Below, in pieces: positions 54,342-64,000 of a stretch of 64,000 nucleotides of DNA. The stretch lies in contig NZ_FMXO01000020.1 of the NCBI RefSeq assembly GCF_900104215.1, forward strand, positions 21,843-85,842, in the 5' to 3' direction. A program made the position numbers and the translations under genes. Positions within the stretch are counted from its first letter, which is position 1, and each line of letters opens with the position of its first letter. The DNA comes from Desulfonatronum thiosulfatophilum (lineage in GTDB: Bacteria; Desulfobacterota; Desulfovibrionia; Desulfovibrionales; Desulfonatronaceae). The notes under the pieces are model-generated. The model was not told the origin of the DNA. It searched no databases and worked only from the letters and a program-made list of their open reading frames with translations.

Positions 54342-54465
54342 ACTTCTTCTCGTAAACAGCAAGCCCTTCCCCTACAGACGCAGCGCCAACAAGACGGATA
54401 TTCTTGTATCGACGATCCGAAGTCCGGCGAGCAACCTTTGTTACAAGGAGCACAGCCTGCTTTCA

Positions 54466-54491
54466 CAGGGGCGGTTCGCGAACCGCCCCTG
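54466..54491. repeat. Perfect 26-base GGGGCGGTTC palindrome
   Basis: CAGGGGCGGTTCG is followed at once by its exact reverse complement, CGAACCGCCCCTG. It shares the GGGGCGGTTC core with the hairpin at 31990-32041. It lies 40 bases before the glucan-synthase ATG, so a fold here could affect translation of that gene. Confidence 0.85.
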
Positions 54492-54530
54492 TTCGGTTTT
54501 GATGGTTTCTACTCAAAGGATGCTTTTGCC

Positions 54531-57500
54531 ATGGCACTCTCCGCGGCGACAATTATTGATAAATCAGCGCAACTCTGGGGGCGTTTGCGCGGGGATGCCC
54601 GTTTCCAAAAGAACGAAGGCGACGAAGCGCCGTTGCGTGCCGAGCTGTTCAGCACCTCTCAGATGGAGGAGCACGGCAAAATCCTCGCGGGGTTGCATGC
54701 CCTGGACCGAGGGCATGCCCCGGAACGACTGCTGGCCAGGCTTGCCAAGAACGAGAAAGTCCTTTTCGAGGTTCGCGATCTGTTGACCGAGGTCGTGCAG
54801 GCCAACCGCGTGATTATTCCGGCAGGGGAATGGCTGCTGGACAACTTCTATCTGATCGAAGAACAGATTCTTGTGGCGAGGAAGCTGTTGCCCAAGGGCT
54901 ACGCCAAAAAGCTTCCCCGCCTGAAGAACGGTCCGTCCAGGGGGCTTCCCCGGGTGTACGACATTGCCCTGGAGACCATCGCTCACGGCGACGGCCGTGT
55001 GGAACTGGAGAGCCTGAGCGGTTTCGTTTCCGCCTACCAGACGGTGACGCCCTTGCAATTGGGAGAATTGTGGGCCATTCCGATCATGTTGCGCCTGGCC
55101 CTGATCGAGAATCTGCGACGGATTGCAGCTCGAATCGCCGTGAACCGGGTCCACCGTGAACTGGCCGGGCAATGGGCCGATACGATTATCGAGACAGCGC
55201 AAAATAACCGGAAACACCTGATCCTCGCGGTTGCCGACATGGCCAGGGCAACACCGCCCATGACCAGTTCCTTTGTCGCGGAACTGGTTCGGCGTCTTCA
55301 GGGGCAGGGAGCAGCACTCGCACTGCCCCTGGCCTGGCTTGAGCAGCAACTCTCGGAATCCCGCCTGACCATCGATCAGATGGTCCAGTCCGAGAATCAA
55401 CAACAGGCCGCTGATCAGCTTTCCATCAGCAGCAGCATCGCGGGTCTGCGCGTTCTGAGCGTCATCGACTGGCGCCGATTCGTGGAAACCCTGAGCGCCG
55501 TTGAGCACATCCTGCAAGAAGATCCGGCCGGAATTCACAGCCAAATGCATTTCAACACCCGTGATCAATACCGGCACGTCGTGGAGAAGATCGCCCGGAA
55601 AAGCGCACTCACCGAAGTGGACGTGGCCCGAACAGCCATCGAACTGGCAAGGCAAGGCGCCGCCGATGCGGATGGCGACAGTCGGATGGGTCATGTCGGC
55701 TTCTACCTCATCGATGCCGGGCGGGCCCAACTTGAAGCCCGGGTCCGTGCCGGATCAACGGCCCTGGACAAGCTGCGCGGAATTGCGCGCCGTTTTCCCC
55801 TGCTCTTGTATCTCGGCTCGATTCTTCTCCTCACGGGGATCTTTACCGCGGGTTTGCTGGCAAAGACACATGCGGACGGGTTGGACGGCGTGCTGTTTTT
55901 GTTCGCGGCCGCCATCTTCCTGCTGGCGGTCAGCCAGCCGGCCATGGCTTTGGTCAACCTTGTCGCAACCCGTCTTGCCAAACCGCATGCACTGCCCCGC
56001 ATGGATTTTTCCAGAGGGATTCCTCCCGATTTTTCCACATTGGTCGTTGTCCCGGCAATGCTTTCCAGTCCGGAGCATGTCACGGAGCTGATACGTGCCC
56101 TGGAAGTCCGATTTCTGGCCGGACGGGAGGAAAACCTGCGCTTTGGCCTGCTGACCGACCTCCCGGACGCGGACGAGGAGAACGTCGCCGGGGATGCTCC
56201 GCTGGTGCTGCTGGCCCGGCAGGGAATCGAAGGGTTGAACGAGAAGTACAAAGAAAGTGCTGACGCATTCTTTCTTTTTCATCGTCCCCGACAGTGGAAT
56301 CCACGGGAGCGGCTCTGGATGGGCCATGAACGGAAGCGGGGCAAGCTCGCGGCGCTGAATGCCCTGCTCCGCGGCAGTCTTGGAGGCAGTCTCAATCGTG
56401 GTCTTGGGGGCAGTCCTGATAGTGGCGTCGATGCTGGTATTAGTGCCGATTCCGGGGGCGGTTTCGCGCTGATCGTCGGCAATCTCGAAATGTTGCGGGA
56501 CGTGAAGTACGTCATCACCCTGGACACGGACACGGAACTGCCGCGGGATACCGCATGGCAGCTCGTGGGCGCGATGGCCCATCCCTTGAACCGTGCCCGA
56601 TACGACGCGAACAAGGGGCGCATCGTGTCCGGGTACGGCATCCTGCAGCCCCGGGTGGCGGTCAGCCTGCCGGGAACCAACAGGTCGCGCTATGCCCGCA
56701 TGCACGGGAATGACGCCGGCATCGATCCCTACACCGGGGTCGTTTCGGACCTCTACCAAGACCTCTTCGGCGAAGGTTCGTACATCGGCAAGGGCATTTA
56801 CGACGTCGACGCCTTCGAACAGGTGCTCAAGGATCGTTTTCCCGAAAATCTGATCCTCAGCCACGATCTTATCGAAGGGTGCCATGCCCGGTCCGGGCTG
56901 ATCAGCGACGTGCAGCTCTTCGAAGAGTATCCGGGGCGCTACGCCGAGGACGTGAGCCGCCGCGTACGCTGGATTCGCGGGGACTGGCAGATTCTGCGCT
57001 GGCTTTTTCCAGGCGTCCCCGGCCCGAAGACCAAATTCACGAAGAATGCGCTCTCGCTCTTGTCCCGCTGGAAGATCTTCGACAATCTCCGGCGCAGCCT
57101 CGTGCCCATGGTGCTGACCCTGCTGCTCCTGCTCGGCTGGACCGTCTTGTCCTCGCCCTGGTTCTGGACCGCGGTGGTCATCGGCATCGTGCTGGTTCCG
57201 GCCCTGATCAACTGCCTGATGGGTTTCTTCAATACCACCGGACACGCCCTGATCAGCCATCACCTTTCAAGCGCGGCACAGGCCATCGGGAGATGCCTTG
57301 CCCAGTCCACGTTCACGCTGCTCTGCCTGCCGTACGAGGCCGCGACCAACACCGCCGCCATCCTGCGAACCCTGTGGCGGATGAACGTGACCGGCCGGGG
57401 GCTTCTGGAATGGAACCCGCCGGGCCTCTCCCGGGGCGCGGGACGACCCGCGCCAGGAACAGCGCCAGGAACAACTTCAGGGCTGTCGGCGCTTGGCGCG

Positions 57501-60500
57501 TCGTTTCGCGAGATGTGGATCGCTCCGGTCACGGCCATGATCGTGACCGGATATCTGGTTCAAGCCCGGTCAATGGTCCTGCCGGCAGCCTTGCCGGTGT
57601 TGATCCTCTGGTTTGCCTCGCCCCTGATCGCCTGGTGGATCAGTCTGCCCATCCGGCCCCGGAGAGCCCGGCTGTCCGATGATCAGTTGGTCTTCCTGCG
57701 CAAACTTTCCCGTAAGACGTGGGCCTTTTTCGAACAATTCGTCGGCCCTGAAGACAACTGGCTGCCCCCGGACAATTTTCAGGAAGCACCCCGCGAGGTG
57801 GTGGCCCACCGCACGTCGCCCACCAACATGGGGTTTGCGCTGCTTTCGAATCTGGCGGCCCGCGACTTCGGCTACATCACCATCGGGCGCTTCATGGACC
57901 GCACGGAGAACGCCCTGGATTCAATGGATGGGCTGGCACGGCACCGCGGCCATTTCTACAACTGGTACGACACCCGAACCCGCAAGCCGCTCCTGCCCAT
58001 GTACGTTTCGTCGGTGGACAGCGGAAACCTGGCAGCAAGCCTGCTGACCTTGCGCGAAGGGTTGCTCGCGCTTCCAGACGAAAAACTCACGGGAGAACGA
58101 CTGTTCGACGGAATTGCCGATACGGCCATGGTTCTCATGGACGTCTCGAGTGAAAGCATGCCCGCGGAGCTGACGCGGTTCATGAAAGACCTGGAGTCCA
58201 TCCGCCCTTCCCCGCCGGACAAGAGCCCGACGGACGCAGACCTTTGGACCCTGAAGGAATCCCTCGATCGACTGGCCACATCCGCCAAGGCAATAGTCCA
58301 GAGCTTCGAAGCCGACCCTGAAAGCGACGCCGCGTGGTGGGCGCGTTCCCTTGAGCAACAGTGTCGGGATGCGTTCGATGAACTGAACGCGCTGACGCCC
58401 TGGGCCGAGCCGTCGCTTTCCGGGGAAAATATCGGTCAAATCCCCTCATTCCAGGATATCCCAACGCTGCGCCGGCTGGCCTGCCTCGACAACGACATGC
58501 TGCCCCTGATCGAGGAGTTGCGCCAAGGCAGCAAGACAACGGAGCAAAGACAGCAGCTCGACAAACTCAAATGGCTGATCATCGAATCCAGCCTCAGCGC
58601 AAGAAAAAGAATCGTCCGCTTGGAAGATCTTGCGCACCATTGCCGAGAACTTGCCCGGAACATGGAATTCGCCTTCCTGTACAACAGCACGCGCCGTCTC
58701 CTGGCCATCGGCTACAACGTCAGCGAAGGGCGCAGGGATGGCAGCTTCTACGACCTGCTGGCTTCGGAAGCGCGGCTGAGCAGTTTCGTCGCCATTGCCC
58801 AGGGTCAGCTTCCCCAGGAAAGCTGGTTCGCCCTGGGGCGATTGCTGACCATTGCCGGCGGGGAGTCGGTTCTTCTGTCCTGGAGCGGCTCCATGTTTGA
58901 ATATCTGATGCCGCTGCTGCTGATGCCCACCTATGATCAGACAATCCTTGATCAAAGCTGCAAGGCGGCCGTGGCCAGGCAGATCGACTACGGCAAGCAA
59001 CATGGAGTGCCCTGGGGAATTTCGGAATCCGGCTACAACATGACCGACAGTCAGCTCAACTACCAGTACAAAGCCTTCGGAGTGCCCGGTCTCGGTCTGC
59101 AACGCGGTCTGGCCGAAGATCTGGTCATCGCTCCCTATGCTTCGGCCCTGGCGCTCATGGTGGCGCCCGAGGCAGCCTGCCGCAATCTCGAGGAGTTGTC
59201 GTCTCGTGGTTTTCAAGGCAGGTACGGCTTCTACGAGGCCATTGACTACACTCCAAGTCATCTGCCTCGCGGGCGGGCGAAGGTCGTGGTTCAGTCCTAC
59301 ATGGCCCACCATCAGGGCATGAGCCTGCTCGCCCTGACGCATCTGCTGCTGGACCAACCCATGCAGCAACGGTTCGAGGCGAATCCCATGTTCCAGGCCA
59401 CCGTGCTGCTGCTTCAGGAGCGGCTGCCCAAGGCCACGGCATACCACTCGCAGATCTCGGCCCTTTCCGAGTCCCGGAAGACGTCCACCGCCTTGAAGGA
59501 GAAGCCGCTGCGCATCTCCACGACTCCGAATACGCCCATCCCCGAGGTACAGCTCCTGTCCAACGGCACGTATCATGTCATGGTCACCAATGCCGGCGGC
59601 GGGTACAGCCGCTGGAAAGATCTGGCCGTGACCCGGTGGCGTGAAGACGGCACCTGCGACAATTGGGGGGCCTTCTGCTATATCCGGGACATTTCCAGCG
59701 GCGTCTTCTGGTCCACGGCGCACCAGCCGACGCTCAAGACGTCCGATCGCTACGAAGCCATCTTCTCCGAAGGCCGGGTCGAGTTCCGCCGCCGGGACGA
59801 GGATATCGACACCCATACGGAGATCGCCGTTTCCCCCGAGGATGATGCCGAGCTGCGCCGGATCACCATTACCAATCGATCCAAGACCCGCAGGTCCATC
59901 GAGGTGACCAGCTACGCGGAAGTCGTCCTGGCATCGCCGGCGTCCGACGCGGCGCATCCGGCCTTCAGCAATCTCTTCGTCCAGACCGAGATCATCAGGC
60001 CCCAGCGTGCGATCATGGCGACCCGGCGGCCCCGCTTTGCCGACGAGCAGCCGCCGTGGATGTTTCACACCATGGCCGTCCACGACGCGGACATGGGCGA
60101 GATATCCTATGAGACCGACCGCTTGCGGTTTGTCGGTCGCGGGAACACTCCGGCCGCTCCCGAAGCCATGCAAAGCCGGTCGCCCCTTTCCGGCGGCGAA
60201 GGTCCGGTCCTGGATCCCATCGTGGCCATTCGCTGCCAAATCACCCTGGAGCCGGAAGCATCGGCAACCGTGAACATCATCACCGGCGCGGCGAAGACCC
60301 GCGATGTCTGCGCGGGTCTGGTGGGCAAATACCGGGACCGGTATCTGGTGGACCGGGTTTTTGAGCTGGCCTGGACCCATAGTCAGGTCCTTTTGCAACA
60401 GATCAACGCCACGGAAGCCGATGCGCAGCTCTACGGGCGGCTCGCGGCCTCGGTTCTTTACGCCAATTCCGGGCTGCGTGCCGATCCCGGCCTGATCATG

Positions 60501-63380
60501 AAAAATCTGCGGGGACAATCCAGCCTCTGGGGCTACTCCATTTCCGGCGATCTGCCCATTGTCCTGCTGTGGATCGAAGGTCGGGAAAACATCGAGCTGG
60601 CCCGCCAGTTGGTTCAGGCCCATGCCTATTGGCGTCTCAAAGGGCTGGCCGTGGACATGGTGATCATCAATGAAGACCATGCCGGTTATCGGCAGGTTCT
60701 GCACGACCAGATCATGGGGTTTATCGCCGCCGGAGTGCATGGCAGGCGGGCTGATCGCCCGGGCGAGGTGTTCGTTCGCAATGCTGATCAGATTTCGGAG
60801 GAAGACCGGATCATCTTCCAGGCCCTGGCCCGGGTCGTCATTCGCGACAGCCAGGGAACGCTCGAAGATCAACTCAACCGCGTCGGTCGTGATCTCCCGA
60901 ATATTCCAGCCCTGGCGCCGACCCGTCTTTTTCGCCCCCTGCCGCCCACCATCCCGGCCCAGCCCCGCGAAGACCTCCTGTTTTTCAATGGAATCGGAGG
61001 ATTTACCCCGGATGGTCATGAATACGTCATTTCAACCAGTCGCGAGCAGATCACGCCGGCGCCGTGGGTCAACGTGCTGGCCAATCCGGATTTCGGGGCC
61101 ATTGTCTCGGAAAACGGCCCAACCTACACCTGGAGCGAGAACGCCCACGAATTCCGACTGACCCCGTGGCACAATGATCCGGTGACGGATGCCAGCGGAG
61201 AAGCCTTTTACCTGCGCGACGAGGATCGCGGCCATTTCTGGTCTCCCATGCCGCATCCCGCCAAAGGCGCTTCGCCCTACGTTACCCGGCACGGCTTCGG
61301 ATACACGGTGTTCGAACACGCGGAGCGCGGCATCATTTCAGAGGTCTGGGTGTTCGTGGCCATGGACGCGCCGGTCAAGTTCACGGTGCTCAAGGTGCGC
61401 AACCGGTGCGGCCGTCCGCGACGGCTCTCGATAAGCGGATTCATCGAGTGGGTGCTGGGCGATGTGCGTCCCAAGACCGGGATGCACGTGAGCACCGAGA
61501 TCGACCCTGAAAGCGGCGCGATTCTGGCGAACAACCCGTACAACTCCGAATTCAGCAGGCGGGTGGCCTTTTTTAACGTGGACCATGCCACCAGGACGGT
61601 CAGCGCGGACCGTACCGAGTTTATCGGTCGCAATGGAACCCTGGCCCGCCCCGCGGCCATGACCCGGTCCCGTCTCTCCGGCCGGGTCGGAGCCGCGCTA
61701 GATCCCTGCGCGGCCATGCATGTCGTTTTTGATCTGGACGACGGTGAAGACCGGGAGATCGTGTTCACCCTCGGCGCCGGGCAAGATGACGGCCACGCCG
61801 CACGTCTCGCCAAACGCTATCGTGATTCCACCGCGGCCCGAAAAGCGCTGGAAGGCGTATGGCGATACTGGAATCACACCCTGGGCGCGGTCCAGGTGGA
61901 AACCCCCGACAAGTCCGTGGATCTCCTGGCCAATGGCTGGCTTCTGTACCAGACCATCGCCTGTCGGCTGTGGGGCCGCAGCGGCTACTACCAGTCCGGA
62001 GGCGCCTTCGGCTTCCGTGACCAGTTGCAGGACTCCATGGCCCTGATCCATGCCGAGCCGGGCCTGGTGCGTGCGCATCTGCTGCGCTGTGCCGGACGCC
62101 AGTTTCCCGAAGGCGACGTTCAGCACTGGTGGCACCCGCCAACCGGCAGAGGGGTGCGGACCAAATGTTCCGACGACTTTCTCTGGCTGCCCCTGGCCGC
62201 GTGCCGCTATGTCCAAAGCACCGGCGATACCGGGATCCTGGACGAAACGATCCACTTCATCAATGGCCGCCAGTTGGGGCACGCCGAGGAATCCTACTAC
62301 GATCTTCCGGTCAGGTCCGAGGAAACGGCCAGCCTGTACGAGCATTGCGTGCGCGCGATCCAGAGAGGACTCAGGTTCGGCGAGCACGGCCTGCCCCTGA
62401 TCGGATCCGGCGACTGGAACGACGGCATGAATATGGTCGGCCACGAAGGCAAGGGCGAAAGCGTATGGCTGGCGTTTTTCCTGTGCGAGGTTCTGAACCG
62501 GTTCGCCGAGATCGCCCGGCTGCGCGGCGACCTGGACTTCAGCAGGAAATGCCGCAACGAGGTCGCGCGGCTTGGCCGAAGCATCGAGGAGCATGGCTGG
62601 GACGGCGCCTGGTACCTCCGGGCGTATTTCGACGACGGCACCCCCATCGGCTCCGCTGAAAGTCCGGAATGCCGGATCGACTCGATAGCCCAAAGCTGGT
62701 CGGTTCTGTCCGGCGTTGGCGACGAAAAGCGTTCGCGGGCAGCCATGAAAGCCGTGGACAAATATCTGGTGCGCCGGGATGCCGACCTGATCCAGCTTTT
62801 GGATCCGCCGTTCGATAAGTCCGCATTGAATCCGGGGTATATCAAGGGCTATGTGCCCGGCGTGCGAGAAAACGGCGGACAGTACACCCACGCCGCGATC
62901 TGGACGACCATGGCTTTTGCCGAACTGGGCGACAAACGCCGCGCCTGGGAACTGTTCGCCATGATCAACCCCGTCAACCACGGAAACACCACGCAACAGA
63001 TGAAAAAATACAAGGTCGAGCCCTACGTGGTCGCGGCGGACGTGTACGGCGTCGAGCCGCACACAGGCCGGGGAGGATGGACGTGGTACACGGGATCGGC
63101 CTCCTGGATGTACCGCCTGATCATGGAATCCCTGCTGGGTTTGAGGTTGGAAACCAACAAATTGTCTTTCAAACCATGCCTGTCCCCCCAGTGGGACGCC
63201 TTCACGATCCGCTACCGCTTTCGGGAAACCATGTACCGCATCAGGATCAGGCAGCAACAGGGAGACGAGGACGCAGCGGCGACCGTTACGGTGGACGGGG
63301 TGGTGCAACCGGAAATGATCTTGGCGCTTGTGGACGACGGCCAAGAACATGCGGTGGAAGTGGTGCTGACGGGTCGTTGA
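54531..63380 (+). CDS. ndvB: Cyclic beta-1,2-glucan synthase (NdvB-like, GT84-GH94)
   Basis: A 2949-residue inner-membrane enzyme that builds and cyclises beta-1,2-glucan from UDP-glucose, exported as a periplasmic osmoprotectant. ATG 54531 (MALSAATI) has an AAAGGA site. Membrane helices occur at about 421-477, 857-900 and 995-1040. The GT84 glycosyltransferase site DTDTELP sits at about 665, with [20 protein letters not shown] and RWIRGDWQ downstream. A glycoamylase-like part has SESGYNM and [15 protein letters not shown] (about 1500-1590). Two beta-sandwich regions follow and then a GH94 phosphorylase-like domain with [21 protein letters not shown] (about 2543) and GDWNDGMN (about 2627) for length control. 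A Gly/Ser-rich insert lies at about 613-643. Length suits NdvB. Confidence 0.95.
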   Translation: MALSAATIIDKSAQLWGRLRGDARFQKNEGDEAPLRAELFSTSQMEEHGKILAGLHALDRGHAPERLLARLAKNEKVLFEVRDLLTEVVQANRVIIPAGEWLLDNFYLIEEQILVARKLLPKGYAKKLPRLKNGPSRGLPRVYDIALETIAHGDGRVELESLSGFVSAYQTVTPLQLGELWAIPIMLRLALIENLRRIAARIAVNRVHRELAGQWADTIIETAQNNRKHLILAVADMARATPPMTSSFVAELVRRLQGQGAALALPLAWLEQQLSESRLTIDQMVQSENQQQAADQLSISSSIAGLRVLSVIDWRRFVETLSAVEHILQEDPAGIHSQMHFNTRDQYRHVVEKIARKSALTEVDVARTAIELARQGAADADGDSRMGHVGFYLIDAGRAQLEARVRAGSTALDKLRGIARRFPLLLYLGSILLLTGIFTAGLLAKTHADGLDGVLFLFAAAIFLLAVSQPAMALVNLVATRLAKPHALPRMDFSRGIPPDFSTLVVVPAMLSSPEHVTELIRALEVRFLAGREENLRFGLLTDLPDADEENVAGDAPLVLLARQGIEGLNEKYKESADAFFLFHRPRQWNPRERLWMGHERKRGKLAALNALLRGSLGGSLNRGLGGSPDSGVDAGISADSGGGFALIVGNLEMLRDVKYVITLDTDTELPRDTAWQLVGAMAHPLNRARYDANKGRIVSGYGILQPRVAVSLPGTNRSRYARMHGNDAGIDPYTGVVSDLYQDLFGEGSYIGKGIYDVDAFEQVLKDRFPENLILSHDLIEGCHARSGLISDVQLFEEYPGRYAEDVSRRVRWIRGDWQILRWLFPGVPGPKTKFTKNALSLLSRWKIFDNLRRSLVPMVLTLLLLLGWTVLSSPWFWTAVVIGIVLVPALINCLMGFFNTTGHALISHHLSSAAQAIGRCLAQSTFTLLCLPYEAATNTAAILRTLWRMNVTGRGLLEWNPPGLSRGAGRPAPGTAPGTTSGLSALGASFREMWIAPVTAMIVTGYLVQARSMVLPAALPVLILWFASPLIAWWISLPIRPRRARLSDDQLVFLRKLSRKTWAFFEQFVGPEDNWLPPDNFQEAPREVVAHRTSPTNMGFALLSNLAARDFGYITIGRFMDRTENALDSMDGLARHRGHFYNWYDTRTRKPLLPMYVSSVDSGNLAASLLTLREGLLALPDEKLTGERLFDGIADTAMVLMDVSSESMPAELTRFMKDLESIRPSPPDKSPTDADLWTLKESLDRLATSAKAIVQSFEADPESDAAWWARSLEQQCRDAFDELNALTPWAEPSLSGENIGQIPSFQDIPTLRRLACLDNDMLPLIEELRQGSKTTEQRQQLDKLKWLIIESSLSARKRIVRLEDLAHHCRELARNMEFAFLYNSTRRLLAIGYNVSEGRRDGSFYDLLASEARLSSFVAIAQGQLPQESWFALGRLLTIAGGESVLLSWSGSMFEYLMPLLLMPTYDQTILDQSCKAAVARQIDYGKQHGVPWGISESGYNMTDSQLNYQYKAFGVPGLGLQRGLAEDLVIAPYASALALMVAPEAACRNLEELSSRGFQGRYGFYEAIDYTPSHLPRGRAKVVVQSYMAHHQGMSLLALTHLLLDQPMQQRFEANPMFQATVLLLQERLPKATAYHSQISALSESRKTSTALKEKPLRISTTPNTPIPEVQLLSNGTYHVMVTNAGGGYSRWKDLAVTRWREDGTCDNWGAFCYIRDISSGVFWSTAHQPTLKTSDRYEAIFSEGRVEFRRRDEDIDTHTEIAVSPEDDAELRRITITNRSKTRRSIEVTSYAEVVLASPASDAAHPAFSNLFVQTEIIRPQRAIMATRRPRFADEQPPWMFHTMAVHDADMGEISYETDRLRFVGRGNTPAAPEAMQSRSPLSGGEGPVLDPIVAIRCQITLEPEASATVNIITGAAKTRDVCAGLVGKYRDRYLVDRVFELAWTHSQVLLQQINATEADAQLYGRLAASVLYANSGLRADPGLIMKNLRGQSSLWGYSISGDLPIVLLWIEGRENIELARQLVQAHAYWRLKGLAVDMVIINEDHAGYRQVLHDQIMGFIAAGVHGRRADRPGEVFVRNADQISEEDRIIFQALARVVIRDSQGTLEDQLNRVGRDLPNIPALAPTRLFRPLPPTIPAQPREDLLFFNGIGGFTPDGHEYVISTSREQITPAPWVNVLANPDFGAIVSENGPTYTWSENAHEFRLTPWHNDPVTDASGEAFYLRDEDRGHFWSPMPHPAKGASPYVTRHGFGYTVFEHAERGIISEVWVFVAMDAPVKFTVLKVRNRCGRPRRLSISGFIEWVLGDVRPKTGMHVSTEIDPESGAILANNPYNSEFSRRVAFFNVDHATRTVSADRTEFIGRNGTLARPAAMTRSRLSGRVGAALDPCAAMHVVFDLDDGEDREIVFTLGAGQDDGHAARLAKRYRDSTAARKALEGVWRYWNHTLGAVQVETPDKSVDLLANGWLLYQTIACRLWGRSGYYQSGGAFGFRDQLQDSMALIHAEPGLVRAHLLRCAGRQFPEGDVQHWWHPPTGRGVRTKCSDDFLWLPLAACRYVQSTGDTGILDETIHFINGRQLGHAEESYYDLPVRSEETASLYEHCVRAIQRGLRFGEHGLPLIGSGDWNDGMNMVGHEGKGESVWLAFFLCEVLNRFAEIARLRGDLDFSRKCRNEVARLGRSIEEHGWDGAWYLRAYFDDGTPIGSAESPECRIDSIAQSWSVLSGVGDEKRSRAAMKAVDKYLVRRDADLIQLLDPPFDKSALNPGYIKGYVPGVRENGGQYTHAAIWTTMAFAELGDKRRAWELFAMINPVNHGNTTQQMKKYKVEPYVVAADVYGVEPHTGRGGWTWYTGSASWMYRLIMESLLGLRLETNKLSFKPCLSPQWDAFTIRYRFRETMYRIRIRQQQGDEDAAATVTVDGVVQPEMILALVDDGQEHAVEVVLTGR

Positions 63381-63562
63381 AATTCACGACGGCCGGAGTT
63401 GTTGCCAAACGTTCAAAATCCTCACGTATGACTGCCGAGCATTTACATTATTGAGGAACTTGCAGGCAACACAGCACGAAGCAAAATGCATGTGAGGAAG
63501 TTGCATCCAATGGCAAATGGAAAATTTGCAGTAACTATTCAGCTCACCCGAGTAAAAACGGA

Positions 63563-63667
63563 CTGGATACCCGCCTTCGCGGGTATGACTGACTCGGAGA
63601 GGGCATTGGAAAAACAAGTCAGTCCCGCGAAGGCGAGAATCCAGGTCATGCTTGCCACAAGTTTTTG
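63563..63667. repeat. CCGCCTTCGCGG inverted-repeat element, second copy
   Basis: CTGGATACCCGCCTTCGCGG, a spacer of about 45 bases, then the reverse CCCGCGAAGGCGAGAATCCA and the tail GGTCATGCTTGCCAC. The tail and outer arms match the element at 39786-39892; spacers differ. It lies 183 bases after the glucan-synthase stop, in sequence without genes, and 35 bases ahead of the intron. Confidence 0.85.
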
Positions 63668-63702
63668 AAAAGCCACCTTTTTCCCTCTCAAGCTGAGTAG
63701 TT

Positions 63703-64000
63703 GTGCGCCAGGCGAAGTCCTGGCGATTCCAGTGGGATGCAAAGTTCCCACCGTGGTAATTGCCTGTTCACCACGAAGTCCAGGCTCGGCGAGCAGGGGT
63801 GACCCGAGACGCCAAGCGAGCCGGAAGAAGGCCGAAAGGCCGAGACAGAGTGCAGGCCTTAACGCAAGTGAACTCGCTTCGGCCTCGTTACAGCAAACTG
63901 GCGGAGGTGACCCTGCAACTACATGGGGAAATCTGCCATTGGTGCGATGGGAAAACAGGAGCGTCGCACCATCCGCCCGGGGTGTTTGGAGACGGCATGT
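63703..64000 (+). mobile_element. Group II intron, 5' part (continues beyond window)
   Basis: The element opens with GTGCGCC, the 5' splice-site consensus of group II introns, followed by a tight stem (GCCAGG/CCTGGC). Then GATTCCAGTGGGATGCAAAG and TTCCCACCGTGGTA match, as I recall, domain I of bacterial group II introns carrying an LtrA-type reverse transcriptase. Several nested stems follow (for example AGGCCGAAAGGCC and GGTGCGA...TCGCACC). No protein starts before the edge; the RT/maturase and domains V-VI would lie to the right. The gene or site interrupted is intergenic. Confidence 0.72.

Larger units (their letters stand above)
54211..54530. other. Intergenic region before the glucan synthase
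   Basis: 320 bases holding a weak hairpin (54316-54341) and a perfect palindrome (54466-54491). The remainder is C-rich and featureless. An open frame runs through the palindrome from 54438 but has no conserved sequence, so the gene start is placed later. Confidence 0.5.

Noticed and set aside
58446..61019. 857-residue minus-strand frame inside ndvB
   Set aside because: Antisense shadow; the plus strand encodes conserved glucan-synthase motifs throughout.
1..64000. tRNA or rRNA genes
   Set aside because: No cloverleaf ending in a T-arm pattern or rRNA-like sequence was recognised in any intergenic gap; a dedicated RNA search was not possible.

Overview
The window looks like one chromosome segment of a GC-rich, Gram-negative, anaerobic-type bacterium. 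My best guess is the Desulfovibrionales (Desulfovibrio or Desulfonatronum-like). That is inference. It rests on a PEP-synthase-like protein, a long pyruvate carboxylase and BirA lying side by side, a split multi-subunit Mrp antiporter with three MrpD-like subunits, a COG2509-type FAD dehydrogenase, two PaaK-like ligases and many chemotaxis proteins. Nothing suggests a prophage, plasmid or CRISPR array. No tRNA or rRNA gene was recognised. A group II intron appears to begin near the right edge.

Layout. 1-8317 (+): the cut-off end of a YejF-type peptide ABC ATPase, a nitroreductase, a COG2509 FAD dehydrogenase, an unknown SAM-binding protein, a PaaK-like protein without the usual ATP P-loop, a ChaN-PDZ lipoprotein and mutM. 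8355-13016 (-): a DUF456 membrane protein, a canonical PaaK ligase and the rpsF-rpsR-rplI-dnaB operon. 13170-21762 (-): a PEP-synthase-like enzyme with its terminator, pyruvate carboxylase and birA, forming a pyruvate/PEP/oxaloacetate block; BirA would biotinylate the carboxylase. 22005-26030 (-): MATE exporter, PaaI thioesterase, YqaA-type membrane protein and cardiolipin synthase. 26499-32590 (+): a DNA-binding-type hybrid histidine kinase, a chemoreceptor with a zinc-binding-like sensor domain, and CheW. 32658-41640 (-): pyruvate kinase behind an Mrp-type cation/H+ antiporter operon in the order F-G-(DUF4040+B)-C-D-D-D-E.

41670-45853 is the most accessory stretch. It holds two paralogous coiled-coil proteins, a secreted helical protein and a small beta-rich protein (all -), then a divergent amidoligase / gamma-glutamyl-hydrolase pair (+). 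Paired inverted hexanucleotide repeats separate the genes. 45867-48910 (-) carries a BetT-like osmolyte transporter translationally coupled to a CNNM/CorC-type protein. 49182-49959 (-) has a cupin-like gene and an orphan HicB with a possible fused hicA remnant. 50352-54210 (+) encodes a CheB-CheR-PAS fusion and a NarL-type response regulator. 54531-63380 (+) is a giant cyclic beta-1,2-glucan synthase. The right end holds a repeat element and the start of the intron.

Themes. Mrp antiporter, betaine/choline transport, cyclic glucan synthesis and cardiolipin synthase all fit life under osmotic, salt or alkaline stress. Several small repeat families (ATCGAA hexanucleotides, GGGGCGGTTC palindromes and a CCGCCTTCGCGG element) sit only between genes, one of them inside the Mrp operon. 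The best candidates for something little described are the amidoligase/coiled-coil island with its repeat elements, the HTH-fused hybrid kinase, the P-loop-less PaaK module and the terminator-like hairpin inside the dnaB coding sequence.
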